Shown here: in pieces, positions 18,243 through 27,157 of the stretch
Position numbering within the stretch: position 1 is the stretch's first letter
Layout of the letters: every line of letters starts with the position of its first letter
From: Dysgonomonas sp. Marseille-P4677
GTDB lineage: Bacteria; Bacteroidota; Bacteroidia; Bacteroidales; Dysgonomonadaceae
Direction: 5' to 3'
NCBI RefSeq assembly: GCF_016652235.1
Contig: NZ_JAEPKU010000017.1
Coordinates: forward strand, 1-48,186
DNA length: 48,186 nucleotides
Program-made: the position numbers and the translations under genes
Notes under the pieces: generated by a model
What the model was told of the DNA's origin: nothing
Database searches by the model: none
What the model saw: the letters and a program-made list of their open reading frames with translations, nothing else

Positions 18243-20228
18243 TTGAAAAAATACATTTACTACATATCAGGTTTTATTTTGTTTTCTTTATGTTTCGGTG
18301 CTTGCAAGAGTTTGAAACTCGAAGATGCAGACAAAAAATTTACTCAAGGAGAATACTTTGTTGCAGCCGATATGTATCGTAAAATTTATCGAAAAACATC
18401 ACCCAAGAAAAGAGAATTACGCGGGGATATTGCCCTCCGTATGGCAGAAAGTTACAGACTGATAAACTATCCTGCCCGTGCTAATGCCGGATATGCTAAT
18501 GCAATCAGGTATAAAGTTAATGATAGTACAGTAACCTTACAATATGCCCGTTCGTTACACAAAGCTGGAGAATATAAGCAAGCGGCGAAGTATTATGAAG
18601 AGTTTCTAAAGATATTTCCAAACAATAAATTTGCGTTAAATGGTTTAGAGGGGACGAAATTAGCGTCAATATGGAAAGCAAATCCTACTTTGCACACCGT
18701 AAAACGAATGGACTTGTTCAATTCAAACAGAGGGGAGTTTAGCCCTATGTTGCTTCCACCGGATTACGAACAGGTTTATTTTTCATCTAACAGGAAAGAG
18801 GCTACTGGTGATACAATCAGCGGCATTACTGGTACTAAACTCAATGACTTATTTATGTCTCGTAAGGATGAGAATGGTAACTGGATGAAAGTAGAGCATG
18901 TAGAGTCTGCTATAAATACTCCTTCGGATGAGGGTACTCCATCTTTTTCAATTACAGGAACAACGATGTATTATACACATACACCTCTTGCCGATTCGGT
19001 TGGGATATTTTATCCGATGATCTACGTCTCTCAGCGTTCGGGTGGGTCGTGGGGAAATGGGACTAAAATTGAAATAAATAAGCGTGATACCTTGAGTGTA
19101 TATGCCCATCCAACCATCAATTCGACGGGAGATGTTCTGTATTTTGTATCCGACAGGGCTGGTAGTTATGGAGGTAAAGATATTTGGAAGGCAAATCTGG
19201 TTGGAGATTTAGTTGAATCAGTTGAAAATTTAGGTCCTGACATCAATACAGCAGGTGATGAGATGTTCCCTTATTTACGAAATGATTCGACGCTGTACTT
19301 TGCTTCGGATGGCCATATTGGTATGGGAGGACTCGATATTTATAAGGCATCTTATAATTCAGCAGTAAAACGTTGGGATATAGAAAATCTAAAATCTCCG
19401 ATAAATTCTTATGCCGATGATTTTGGAATAACATTTGAAGGTGAAAAAGAAAATGGCTTTTTTAGTTCTAACCGTGGAGATGGAAAAGGGTTCGATCATA
19501 TCTACTCTTTTTCTTACCCTGTAATTGAAACTACGGTTGAGGGGTATATAGTAGATACAGACGATGAATTTGTTACTAATGCTACAATTCGCGTTGTTGG
19601 TAGAGATGGTACAAATAAGAAGTTTCTGGGGAAGAATAATGGTACATATAGTTTAGATATTGCCAGAGGACAAGATTATGTGTTTTTAGCTAGTGCTGAG
19701 AATTACTTAAATACAAGGATGTCTCTTAAAACTATAGAGATGGACAAGGATTCTACATATCTTCTCGATTTTATTCTTACGCCTATCAATAAACCTGTGG
19801 TATTAGAAAATATATTTTATGACTTTGATAAGGCTACTCTTCGTCCCGAATCGAAAGAAGAACTTGATGGTTTGATCGATTTACTGAATCAGAATCCGAA
19901 TGTGACCATCGAGTTATCTGCTCATACCGATAGAAAAGGGACGGATGAATATAATAACAGATTATCGCAACGGAGGGCAGAGTCTGTTGTCCAATATTTG
20001 ATAAACAGAGGAATAAATAAGGAACGCCTTACGGCTGTGGGTAAAGGAAAAACGGATCCGAAAAAAGTAACAAAAGCCGTAGTAAAGAAATATAATTTCT
20101 TGAACGAAGGAGATGTTCTGAATGAAACGTTTATAGAAGAATTGTCTCCTGAGCAGCAAGATATGGCAGATCAGGTAAACCGGAGAACAGAGTTTAGAGT
20201 ATTAAGTATAACTTATAATTTGGAATAA
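18243..20228 (+). CDS. PorE-like OmpA-family lipoprotein (TPR-propeller-CRD-OmpA)
   Basis: A 661-residue lipoprotein (lipobox FGAC, Cys21). Domains in order: TPR repeats (about 25-155), a PD40/WD40-like beta-propeller (about 165-420, repeated YFSSNR and FVSDR units), a carboxypeptidase-regulatory-like domain (about 425-515) and an OmpA peptidoglycan-binding domain (about 535-655, YDFDKATLRPES, HTDRKGTDEYN, NRRTEFR). Order and length match PorE of Porphyromonas gingivalis, which ties the type IX secretion machine to peptidoglycan. Bacteroidetes also hold paralogues of this layout, so I call it PorE-like. The adjacent porD, starting on the base after its stop, supports the secretion link. Its start is a TTG; no in-frame ATG exists upstream within the gap. 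Confidence 0.85.
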   Translation: MKKYIYYISGFILFSLCFGACKSLKLEDADKKFTQGEYFVAADMYRKIYRKTSPKKRELRGDIALRMAESYRLINYPARANAGYANAIRYKVNDSTVTLQYARSLHKAGEYKQAAKYYEEFLKIFPNNKFALNGLEGTKLASIWKANPTLHTVKRMDLFNSNRGEFSPMLLPPDYEQVYFSSNRKEATGDTISGITGTKLNDLFMSRKDENGNWMKVEHVESAINTPSDEGTPSFSITGTTMYYTHTPLADSVGIFYPMIYVSQRSGGSWGNGTKIEINKRDTLSVYAHPTINSTGDVLYFVSDRAGSYGGKDIWKANLVGDLVESVENLGPDINTAGDEMFPYLRNDSTLYFASDGHIGMGGLDIYKASYNSAVKRWDIENLKSPINSYADDFGITFEGEKENGFFSSNRGDGKGFDHIYSFSYPVIETTVEGYIVDTDDEFVTNATIRVVGRDGTNKKFLGKNNGTYSLDIARGQDYVFLASAENYLNTRMSLKTIEMDKDSTYLLDFILTPINKPVVLENIFYDFDKATLRPESKEELDGLIDLLNQNPNVTIELSAHTDRKGTDEYNNRLSQRRAESVVQYLINRGINKERLTAVGKGKTDPKKVTKAVVKKYNFLNEGDVLNETFIEELSPEQQDMADQVNRRTEFRVLSITYNLE

Positions 20229-21125
20229 ATGATTCGATTAGTCATATGTATATTGGTTTTGTTATGCCCTTCTATTATAATAGATGCGCAGGAATTAAAT
20301 ACCAAATTGACAATAAACACACAAAAACTACCCGCTGCTAATAGCCAGTTATTTTCGTCACTAGAGTCAGAGTTGAATCAATTATTGAACGATCAGAGAT
20401 GGACAAGTGCTACTTTTAGTAAAAGTGAGCGTATAAATTGCAATATTGCAATAACCATAGTTGCGGAAACCTCCGAAAATAATTTTGCTGCCGAGATTCA
20501 GCTAACCTCTCAGCGCCCCGTTTATAATTCATCATATGTTACATCTTTGATGAATTATAGGGATACCCAATTTGAATTTTCTTATATGCCGGGTTTGACA
20601 TTCGATTTCAATACGCAGAGTGTTGATAATAATCTGGTCGCTGTCATTTCTTTTTACGCTTATGTTCTTATAGGACTTGATTTCGATTCTTTCTCTTTGA
20701 ATGGGGGGCAGATTTATTTTAATAAGGCTATGGAGATTGCAAATATGGCTCAATCTTTAGGTGCTAAAGGTTGGGAGCCTTTTTCTGGTAAGAATAATAA
20801 TAGATATGATTTAGCTGTAGCCTTGACGGAAGAAAGTTCTAAAAGCTTTCACGATATATGGTATAAATATCATCGTCAGGGACTAGATGAGATGTCACTT
20901 AACGCTTCACGGGGAAGAATTCGTGTAATTGAATCTGTCAGCGATATTCAGAAGTTATATGAGGCCCGTCCATCATCTATTTTATTGAGCCTGATCCGAG
21001 AAACCAAAGTAGACGAGATTGTCAGGGTTTGTTCTCAGGCTACAACAGAAGAGAAGCAAAGTATGAAAAAGATTTTGTATCAGATATTTCCGACGAAGAA
21101 TTATTCTATAGATATGCTAAAATAG
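20229..21125 (+). CDS. porD: PorD-type (DUF4835) type IX secretion protein
   Basis: A 298-residue exported protein with signal peptide ending near Ala20. Its body matches what I know of DUF4835: QELNTKLTINTQKL at the mature start, RWTSATFSKSERINCN near 57-72, SQRPVYNSSYVTSLMNYRD near 93-111, and FYAYVLIGLDFDSFSLNGG near 141-159. DUF4835 proteins are annotated as PorD, an envelope component linked to type IX secretion, though the exact role is not clear. Its ATG directly follows the stop of the PorE-like gene, so the two are made together. It converges on the TPR gene with 12 nt between stops. Confidence 0.85.
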   Translation: MIRLVICILVLLCPSIIIDAQELNTKLTINTQKLPAANSQLFSSLESELNQLLNDQRWTSATFSKSERINCNIAITIVAETSENNFAAEIQLTSQRPVYNSSYVTSLMNYRDTQFEFSYMPGLTFDFNTQSVDNNLVAVISFYAYVLIGLDFDSFSLNGGQIYFNKAMEIANMAQSLGAKGWEPFSGKNNNRYDLAVALTEESSKSFHDIWYKYHRQGLDEMSLNASRGRIRVIESVSDIQKLYEARPSSILLSLIRETKVDEIVRVCSQATTEEKQSMKKILYQIFPTKNYSIDMLK

Positions 21126-21137
21126 CTATTATACTGA

Positions 21138-21959
21138 TTATTTACACAATCTGAGAAAATCTTCAATAGCCAAACTATCAGTGCCTAGTTCACGAGCTTT
21201 TAAGAAATCTTCTTTAGCGAGTCTTTTTTCATATTGAGATAATCTTAATTGCCCTCTTAATACATATATCGGAGCTTCATTATAGCCCAGTTCGAGGGCT
21301 TTTTTCAAGTCTTCTTGTGTGCTGGCCAGCTTATTTAAGCGCAAGTAGCATTCGGCTCTGTTAAAGTATAGGCTGGCATTAGACTTGTGTTTATAAATAA
21401 GATCCGTATATAGCTCTTCGGCTTCTTTCCATTCTCCTCTACGTTTTTTTACAGCAGCAATACCCATTTTTCCATTTATATTTTCAGGATAAATCTTTAA
21501 TATATTCTCAAAGTCTTCTTCTGCCGAAAAGAGATTTTTATTACTCAAATATATTAATCCTCTACGATAAAGAGCTTCTGTATCTTCCTTGTTGGTGATC
21601 AAGATTGTGTTATAATCCTTCATTGCATCATCAAACCTGTTCATTTCACAATAAAGGGCAGCTCTGTTATGTCTAATAAAACTATTGTCAGGATATCGTT
21701 CTATAGCTACATTATACGAGATGAGTGCTTCATCTAATTTTCCCAAATTGCGCTGTATCGTACCCAGGTTTACCATCAACATGAGATTATTCGGATTGGT
21801 TGGCTCCTTTCGCATAGCGGCCTTCATTGCTTGTTCTGCTGCCGGATAGTCATTCTGTTCCACATAATCCATAGCACGATTTACCATTTCTTTGTATGTT
21901 TGAGCAGTTGTGCTTGAGGCAATGCCGATTATAAATAGTAGGATAAGTATTTTTTTCAT
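21138..21959 (-). CDS. Exported TPR protein
   Basis: A 273-residue protein with signal peptide (MKKILILLFIIGIASSTTAQ) followed by tandem TPR repeats from about residue 28 to the end, for example LDEALISYNVAIERYPDNS and FDDAMKDYNTILITNKED. TPRs bind other proteins, so this is probably a periplasmic or surface adaptor. An upstream in-frame TTG (21974) would add five residues, but the ATG at 21959 opens directly on the signal peptide. It lies between PorD and TamL, two outer membrane assembly or secretion proteins, but has its own promoter box. Confidence 0.85.
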   Translation of the reverse strand: MKKILILLFIIGIASSTTAQTYKEMVNRAMDYVEQNDYPAAEQAMKAAMRKEPTNPNNLMLMVNLGTIQRNLGKLDEALISYNVAIERYPDNSFIRHNRAALYCEMNRFDDAMKDYNTILITNKEDTEALYRRGLIYLSNKNLFSAEEDFENILKIYPENINGKMGIAAVKKRRGEWKEAEELYTDLIYKHKSNASLYFNRAECYLRLNKLASTQEDLKKALELGYNEAPIYVLRGQLRLSQYEKRLAKEDFLKARELGTDSLAIEDFLRLCK

Positions 21960-21990
21960 TCTCTGATTTTTCAATTATGCTATTTAGAAA

Positions 21991-21998
21991 CAAATGTA
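21991..21998 (-). promoter_or_regulatory. -7 box of the TPR gene
   Basis: The minus strand reads TACATTTG, an exact TAnnTTTG, about 30 nt before the ATG. No clear -33 element. Confidence 0.55.
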
Positions 21999-22079
21999 CT
22001 CTTATTTAACATACTTGGTTAAAATATATTGTCTAAAAAGAATTAAAAGAGGTTATAGATCTTATAAATCTGAGATCGG

Positions 22080-24491
22080 CTAGAATGGATATCCGACAGC
22101 AATGTGCCATGCTGTATTTTTGTTAATTTTGAATGGTTCGGTAATCGGCCATCGTCTTGTATTCGGATTATTAGACGGGTCGTATGCTTTCCATCCGCAG
22201 TCGAGGCGGACAAGTACAAAGTCGAAGTCGAAGCGAAAGCCTAGCCCCCAAGCAACAGCAATTTCCTTGTAAAATTTATTAAATTTAAAGGAGCCTTCCT
22301 CCTGTTTCTCATAATCTTTTATAGTCCAGATATTTCCGGCGTCGATAAACGCAGCTAATTCCAAAACCCAAAAGAGTTTACTCCTATATTCTATACTGGC
22401 ATCGAAACGAATGTCTCCTGAATGATAATAGAAATTATCCTTGTCGCTATTATTTTCGTGATTTGCTTTAAAATAATAAGCTCCAGGACCCAGCTCCCGT
22501 ATACCCCAACCTCTAACACTATTCGCTCCTCCTGAGAAGAAACGTTTTTGAATCGGTATTTGCTTGCTATTGCCATATGGATATGCTAATCCTCCTCCAA
22601 CATGCCATGCGATTGAGTTTTTCTCGTCTACCTGATACGTTTTACTATAATCTATCGTGCCACGAATATATTGTGCATAATTCGTCCCGAAAATTTGTTT
22701 CGATCCTATAATAGAATCCTTTTCTGTACCTGCTATTGCAGCAGCTAAAGAAAGAATGTTTCCGGCAGTTTCTATAGATGCCCGTAGCGAATATATGGGT
22801 TGGTTACGTCTATTGGGGCTGGCAACATTGGTTCTAGAAAATGTGTAACCCATACTCATAATAAAGTGGTCACTAAAGCTATACTGACGGGCTGCAGCTG
22901 ACAGGTCATTATAGAATGAAGTGTCTAAAGCATTTTTAGGTAAATGGATATAACTTATATCTATTAGGTCGAAAGTATGCCTGTTCAACGAAAGTCTCCT
23001 ATCTTGCCATATATATTTAATACCCGTAGATAATACAGTACGTGTGAAAAGCCCCGGTCTTCGTTGATAAGTATAACTACTATTGAACTGTGTCGAGGCA
23101 TGTATACTACGCCTGAAATCTTTATCTAAGAACGGAAACATGAAACGAGGAAATGTAAGGGACGTCTCTCCCCCTATTTCAAAATAGTTTTCAGAGAAGC
23201 CTTGAGACGTAGGTGGGATAGTTTCCACCGCACCTCGCAATCCTATATTAAATTGTTCGGAACCACGAAAGGCATTTCTGTGTAAATAACCTATGCCGGT
23301 ACCTACACCAAAATAACCGCCGGAATTAGTTCCTTCGATTTCCGCCATAATACCTTGCTTCTTATCGGGAACGCAGGTGATAATACAGCGTAAGTCGGTA
23401 GAGTCATTTTCCCATGTTATATTTACATTTTTAAGAATGTGTAACTGAGATAATGCACTATACGTCATCGCTGTCATGTTTTCATCATACAAAGTTCCCG
23501 GAACTATGTAGCAATTTTCTAATATAACAAAAGGCTTAATGTATTCACCTCGGGGACCGTACTTTATTTTATATCCGTTTTTCTCGTATACCTTAGTTTC
23601 TTTGTATTGATTGATATTTCCGTCTTCCAGTGGATTATAGTCAACGTATAGTTCAACCGATTTTACTCTATATTGACGATGCGGTATTGTAATCTGTTGT
23701 CCATTCTGGTCGACACTTTGGTTGTAAGGGTATATTGCTAAATCAAGATTTACAAGGTTGTTTCCAAGAGTCGTATCAGCTTCGAACCCAATATATTCTT
23801 TGTTAAAAGCATAATATCCGGCTCTTCTGAATATGGATGATATTCGTTCTCGTTCTTGGTCCAAGACATCAAGATTAAAGGTAGAATTCTTTTTCACGAG
23901 GCTACTTCTGTACAAAATAGAATCCAGATTGAGTGGAGTAGGGATCATGGTTTTTTCACTCCCCTTTGTTTTTTTGTTGCGAGGTATTGTAAAGATGGGA
24001 TTCGAAAGTATGCTATCTTTTACTTCTATTTTGTAATTATCTATTTTGTATGGTTCTCCAGCCTTTATATTATAAGTTACTTTGGCTTTCTTCTTATTGA
24101 ATTCAACAGTGGGGGTGATTTCTGCATTTAAGTAACCTCTATTAATCATTACATGCTTTAGATTATTCGCAGTAAGATATAACATAGTACTATCGTATAA
24201 AACAGGAGCATCACCTGCATTCCGTAAAGTGCGGTTGACCCATTTTGTTGTATCTTTCCCTGCAAGGTTGTATATGAAAAGAGGAAGTTTGAAAATTGCA
24301 AATGTTTTATAATTAGGTTTTTGTTTGATATAAGATTCCATCTCCATGGATGAGATTACCTTTTTGTCGCTTTTTACAGTCGCACTGGCTAGTAAATACT
24401 CTCCTTCGGGTACAAATTTAGTAGAACTGCACGACTGTATAAAGAAGGTGATAGTGCAGATAGCAAATATGTAAATTAATATTTTATGCAT
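22080..24491 (-). CDS. tamL: TamL: lipidated TamA-like Omp85 protein
   Basis: An outer membrane protein of the BamA/TamA (Omp85) superfamily in its Bacteroidetes form, which is a lipoprotein. The 803-residue protein has a lipobox IQSC (Cys21) followed by SSTKFVPEGEYLL, typical of TamL. POTRA-like repeats follow (about 25-380, NRGYLNAEITPTVEF and RRAGYYAFNKEYIGF), then a 16-strand barrel (about 385-803) with the VRGWG motif of strand 12-loop L6 near 664-668 and a C-terminal Phe. TamL works with the long inner membrane protein TamB, but no tamB lies next to it here. Its promoter overlaps that of the divergent VOC gene. Confidence 0.9.
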   Translation of the reverse strand: MHKILIYIFAICTITFFIQSCSSTKFVPEGEYLLASATVKSDKKVISSMEMESYIKQKPNYKTFAIFKLPLFIYNLAGKDTTKWVNRTLRNAGDAPVLYDSTMLYLTANNLKHVMINRGYLNAEITPTVEFNKKKAKVTYNIKAGEPYKIDNYKIEVKDSILSNPIFTIPRNKKTKGSEKTMIPTPLNLDSILYRSSLVKKNSTFNLDVLDQERERISSIFRRAGYYAFNKEYIGFEADTTLGNNLVNLDLAIYPYNQSVDQNGQQITIPHRQYRVKSVELYVDYNPLEDGNINQYKETKVYEKNGYKIKYGPRGEYIKPFVILENCYIVPGTLYDENMTAMTYSALSQLHILKNVNITWENDSTDLRCIITCVPDKKQGIMAEIEGTNSGGYFGVGTGIGYLHRNAFRGSEQFNIGLRGAVETIPPTSQGFSENYFEIGGETSLTFPRFMFPFLDKDFRRSIHASTQFNSSYTYQRRPGLFTRTVLSTGIKYIWQDRRLSLNRHTFDLIDISYIHLPKNALDTSFYNDLSAAARQYSFSDHFIMSMGYTFSRTNVASPNRRNQPIYSLRASIETAGNILSLAAAIAGTEKDSIIGSKQIFGTNYAQYIRGTIDYSKTYQVDEKNSIAWHVGGGLAYPYGNSKQIPIQKRFFSGGANSVRGWGIRELGPGAYYFKANHENNSDKDNFYYHSGDIRFDASIEYRSKLFWVLELAAFIDAGNIWTIKDYEKQEEGSFKFNKFYKEIAVAWGLGFRFDFDFVLVRLDCGWKAYDPSNNPNTRRWPITEPFKINKNTAWHIAVGYPF

Positions 24492-24533
24492 TGTTATAAA
24501 GCCTCATAAATAAGCTGTTTACCAAATGAAAGG

Positions 24534-24541
24534 CAAATTTA
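24534..24541 (-). promoter_or_regulatory. -7 box of tamL
   Basis: The minus strand reads TAAATTTG, an exact TAnnTTTG, about 43 nt before the ATG. It lies back to back with the plus-strand box at 24564-24571. Confidence 0.5.
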
Positions 24542-24563
24542 GGGTTTTAATTGTTTCTTTTTG

Positions 24564-24571
24564 TAGTTTTG
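24564..24571 (+). promoter_or_regulatory. -7 box of the VOC-rRNA methyltransferase unit
   Basis: TAGTTTTG matches TAnnTTTG and lies 37 nt before the ATG at 24609. No clear -33 element at 19-21 nt; that position falls next to the tamL box. Confidence 0.5.
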
Positions 24572-24608
24572 TATGGAAAAGAATATAAACATTTAAGAAT
24601 TTTAAAGA

Positions 24609-25007
24609 ATGCAACTACATCACACGGCTATTTGGGTGAACGATTTGGAGAAGGTCAAAGAATATTATGTCAATTTTTTTGATGCAATAAGTAATCAATT
24701 ATATGTAAATCCTACAACCGGTTTTTGTAGTTATTTTCTAAGTTTTGAATCAGGTGGACAAATAGAGATAATGCATCGTGCAGATATTCCCGACAATATG
24801 AATGATGTTATTGAGAAACAACATAAAGGACTTATTCATTTAGCATTTGCTGTAGATTCAGAAGAGAAAGTAGATAAAAAGGCAAAGCAACTCAAAGAGG
24901 CAGGTTTCCCTATCTTAAAGGGACCTAGAGTAACGGGTGACGGATATTATGAATTTGAATCAATCGATGTGGAAGGAAACCGTTTAGAGGTAATATTTAA
25001 GAAATGA
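24609..25007 (+). CDS. VOC (glyoxalase/bleomycin-resistance fold) protein
   Basis: A 132-residue metal-dependent or binding protein of the vicinal oxygen chelate superfamily, with two beta-alpha-beta-beta-beta units. The four expected metal ligands are visible: His4 or His5 (LHHTAIWV), Glu in QIEIMHR near 55, His in GLIHLAFAV near 78, and Glu in GNRLEVIF near 127. The substrate is unknown; glyoxalase I, methylmalonyl-CoA epimerase and antibiotic-binding proteins share this fold. Only 4 nt separate it from the methyltransferase gene. Confidence 0.85.
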   Translation: MQLHHTAIWVNDLEKVKEYYVNFFDAISNQLYVNPTTGFCSYFLSFESGGQIEIMHRADIPDNMNDVIEKQHKGLIHLAFAVDSEEKVDKKAKQLKEAGFPILKGPRVTGDGYYEFESIDVEGNRLEVIFKK

Positions 25008-25011
25008 TATT

Positions 25012-25764
25012 ATGAGCCTGAGTAAAAATAAGCTAAAATATATTCGTTCACTTAAGGAAAAGAAGTTTCGTTCCGAATATGGTACATTCGTTGCCGAAGG
25101 GAACAAACTTATACGAGATCTCCTTCCATATATCAAATGTCAATTGTTGGTTGCAACATCTACTTTTTTGTCGGATGCTGATGTGTCTGATGTTGAGGAA
25201 GTAATTGAAGTAAACGATGCTCAATTGGCACAGGCTAGTTTTTTGCAGAGCCCGCAGCAAGCATTGGCTGTTTTTTATCAGGTAGTTAACAAAGATGATA
25301 TAGATTTTTCAAAAGAGTTGCTGTTAGCTCTCGACGGAGTACAAGATCCGGGAAATTTAGGTACAATAATTCGTTTGGCTGATTGGTATGGAATCAAACA
25401 TGTTTTTTGCTCTTACGATACAGCAGATGTTTACAATCCCAAAGTTGTGCAAGCTACAATGGGAGCATTAGCCAGGGTAAGTATCCATTATTTAGATTTA
25501 GCTAATTTTCTGTTTGAGCATAAAGATATTCCTGTTTATGGAACCTTACTCAATGGTCAAAATATGTACGAGCAGACACTTTCTTCGAATGGGATTATTA
25601 TAATGGGGAATGAAGGTAATGGCATCCGCCCTGAAATAGAGCAATTGATCACGAATAAATTATATATACCAAATTATCCAGTTGGTAATGTTACATCCGA
25701 ATCTTTGAATGTAGCAATAGCCACAGCAATAGTTTGTGCGGAATTTAGACGTAGAAGTTTTTAA
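25012..25764 (+). CDS. SpoU/TrmH-type rRNA or tRNA 2'-O-methyltransferase
   Basis: It transfers methyl from S-adenosylmethionine to a ribose 2'-OH in RNA. The 250-residue protein has a short N-terminal substrate-binding domain (about 1-95) and a SPOUT knot domain with motif 1 LDGVQDPGNLGTIIRLADW (about 107-125), motif 2 IIMGNEGNGI (about 195-204) and motif 3 VTSESLNVAIATAI (about 224-237). Its RNA target cannot be set from the sequence. Its last four bases overlap the 3' end of the convergent ATP-grasp-like gene. Confidence 0.92.
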   Translation: MSLSKNKLKYIRSLKEKKFRSEYGTFVAEGNKLIRDLLPYIKCQLLVATSTFLSDADVSDVEEVIEVNDAQLAQASFLQSPQQALAVFYQVVNKDDIDFSKELLLALDGVQDPGNLGTIIRLADWYGIKHVFCSYDTADVYNPKVVQATMGALARVSIHYLDLANFLFEHKDIPVYGTLLNGQNMYEQTLSSNGIIIMGNEGNGIRPEIEQLITNKLYIPNYPVGNVTSESLNVAIATAIVCAEFRRRSF

Positions 25765-26951
25765 TTTTCCTCTATTAGAATATATGCACGGTAGTGATTT
25801 TTTTTATCTATCGGACATAGAGATAAGTATCCCTTACTGATTTTTTCTTTGTCAAATATAATGGGATATTTTTCAAGCATTTCTATATGTTTTTTCTCTA
25901 TAATTCCCTCTTTAGCGGAGAAGTCAATGTAGAACTTTCCTTGTGACGTTTCTGATATATAATTCTCAAATATTTTAATAGCGAGATATCCCATATTGTA
26001 TCGCATATTTATTTCCAGGCATGGGTGTAACCTATATGTTTCTGTCTCCTTATAAATCATCATATCTACACCAATACATCCTTTATATAGGGTTGCATAT
26101 TTTTCTTGTAATATCTTTATTAGGCTTTCTTTTACTTCAGAAAGTAAGTCTGCCGATATCTTTGTAGTCAATATTTTTTCTATACTACTTTGTGTTCCTA
26201 TATAGTTTGCTTCGTATCCGCCTTTAGAATTTGTATAGAATAACGAATAACCGGCAAAAGTGACATTACCTTTGCCATCACTTAAGAACTCCATTGCGAA
26301 ATCTATTTGCTTATTGAGCGCTCTTTCGAGTGATACGCTTCCTTGTTTCTTTAGTGTTCCATGTAGTATTTGGCGTTCGGTACGTGTTAGTCCTGATTCG
26401 GGCAACCACAATAATCCTCTACCTGATGAAGAATAGGGCGCTTTGGACAAAACTTTGTAAGGAGAATCATCAACTGCTTTTTCTATATCTTCCACATTGG
26501 TAAAAAAGTGAGGGATTATATCTTTTGATATGTCTGAAATTTCATCTGTAAGTTTATTCAGGCAATCTCTGGCTGCATTTCTACTATTTAAATACGTATA
26601 TTCATCTTTCCATTCAGGTATATTTAGTTTTAGGTCGTATTTATGACAGAGTTCCCTAAAAATATATATGGCTTGTGGAGATATTCCCCAAAGTGAAATA
26701 TCTGAGCCTTGTTGGCTTTCCATGTCAATATTCGAAATAGGTTTAGGGAGCGCTGGAAAGATGTTATTTAAATAATTAAAGTATTCGTAATTATCCAAGC
26801 TGCTAACTAAAACGAGATCAACCTGTTTACTATACCATGCAGGTAAAAAAGAGAGTTCTCTTTGCATTGTCACTATATTTGCCGGAGCGGTGTAATACGG
26901 TGAAGCGTTTTTGACCGCTGTTTCATGACCAGGATTGAAATAATGAATCAT
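25761..26951 (-). CDS. ATP-grasp-like protein of unknown product
   Basis: A 396-residue cytosolic protein I cannot assign. It opens with IHYFNPGHETAVKN and SPYYTAPANI, which look like a conserved block. The middle has YKVLSKAPYSSSGRGLLWL (about 174-192), like the ATP-grasp lysine and glycine-rich loop. The later part has GCIGVDMMIY (about 296-305) and LHPCLEINMRYNMG (about 316-329), with the Asp and Glu/Asn expected for Mg-ATP binding in ATP-grasp ligases. This points to a ligase joining a carboxylate to an amine or thiol, but substrate and pathway are open. It has its own promoter box and no operon partner; its 3' end overlaps the methyltransferase gene by 4 nt. Confidence 0.65.
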   Translation of the reverse strand: MIHYFNPGHETAVKNASPYYTAPANIVTMQRELSFLPAWYSKQVDLVLVSSLDNYEYFNYLNNIFPALPKPISNIDMESQQGSDISLWGISPQAIYIFRELCHKYDLKLNIPEWKDEYTYLNSRNAARDCLNKLTDEISDISKDIIPHFFTNVEDIEKAVDDSPYKVLSKAPYSSSGRGLLWLPESGLTRTERQILHGTLKKQGSVSLERALNKQIDFAMEFLSDGKGNVTFAGYSLFYTNSKGGYEANYIGTQSSIEKILTTKISADLLSEVKESLIKILQEKYATLYKGCIGVDMMIYKETETYRLHPCLEINMRYNMGYLAIKIFENYISETSQGKFYIDFSAKEGIIEKKHIEMLEKYPIIFDKEKISKGYLSLCPIDKKNHYRAYILIEEN

Positions 26952-26974
26952 TAATTAAATATTTTCTTTCACGA

Positions 26975-26982
26975 CAAAATTA
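26975..26982 (-). promoter_or_regulatory. -7 box of the ATP-grasp-like gene
   Basis: The minus strand reads TAATTTTG, an exact TAnnTTTG, 23 nt before the ATG. No clear -33 element. Confidence 0.5.
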
Positions 26983-27091
26983 GCGAATTAATTCAGAAAG
27001 TAATTTTATAAATCTTTTTTACTCTATTAGTATAGTATGCAAATAACAACTGTAGTATAAATATTGTTGATATTTGTATAGTAAATATCTA

Positions 27092-27123
27092 TTTGATTTA
27101 TGGTGTTAAAGGGGTTATATTTG
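27092..27123 (+). promoter_or_regulatory. Promoter of the peroxiredoxin gene
   Basis: TTTG (27092-27095), exactly 20 nt, then TATATTTG (27116-27123), 34 nt before the ATG. It is among the best consensus matches in the window, fitting a highly expressed gene. OxyR control is possible but I see no defined site. Confidence 0.85.
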
Positions 27124-27157
27124 TAATCAAAATTATAAAACATATAAAACAGTTATT

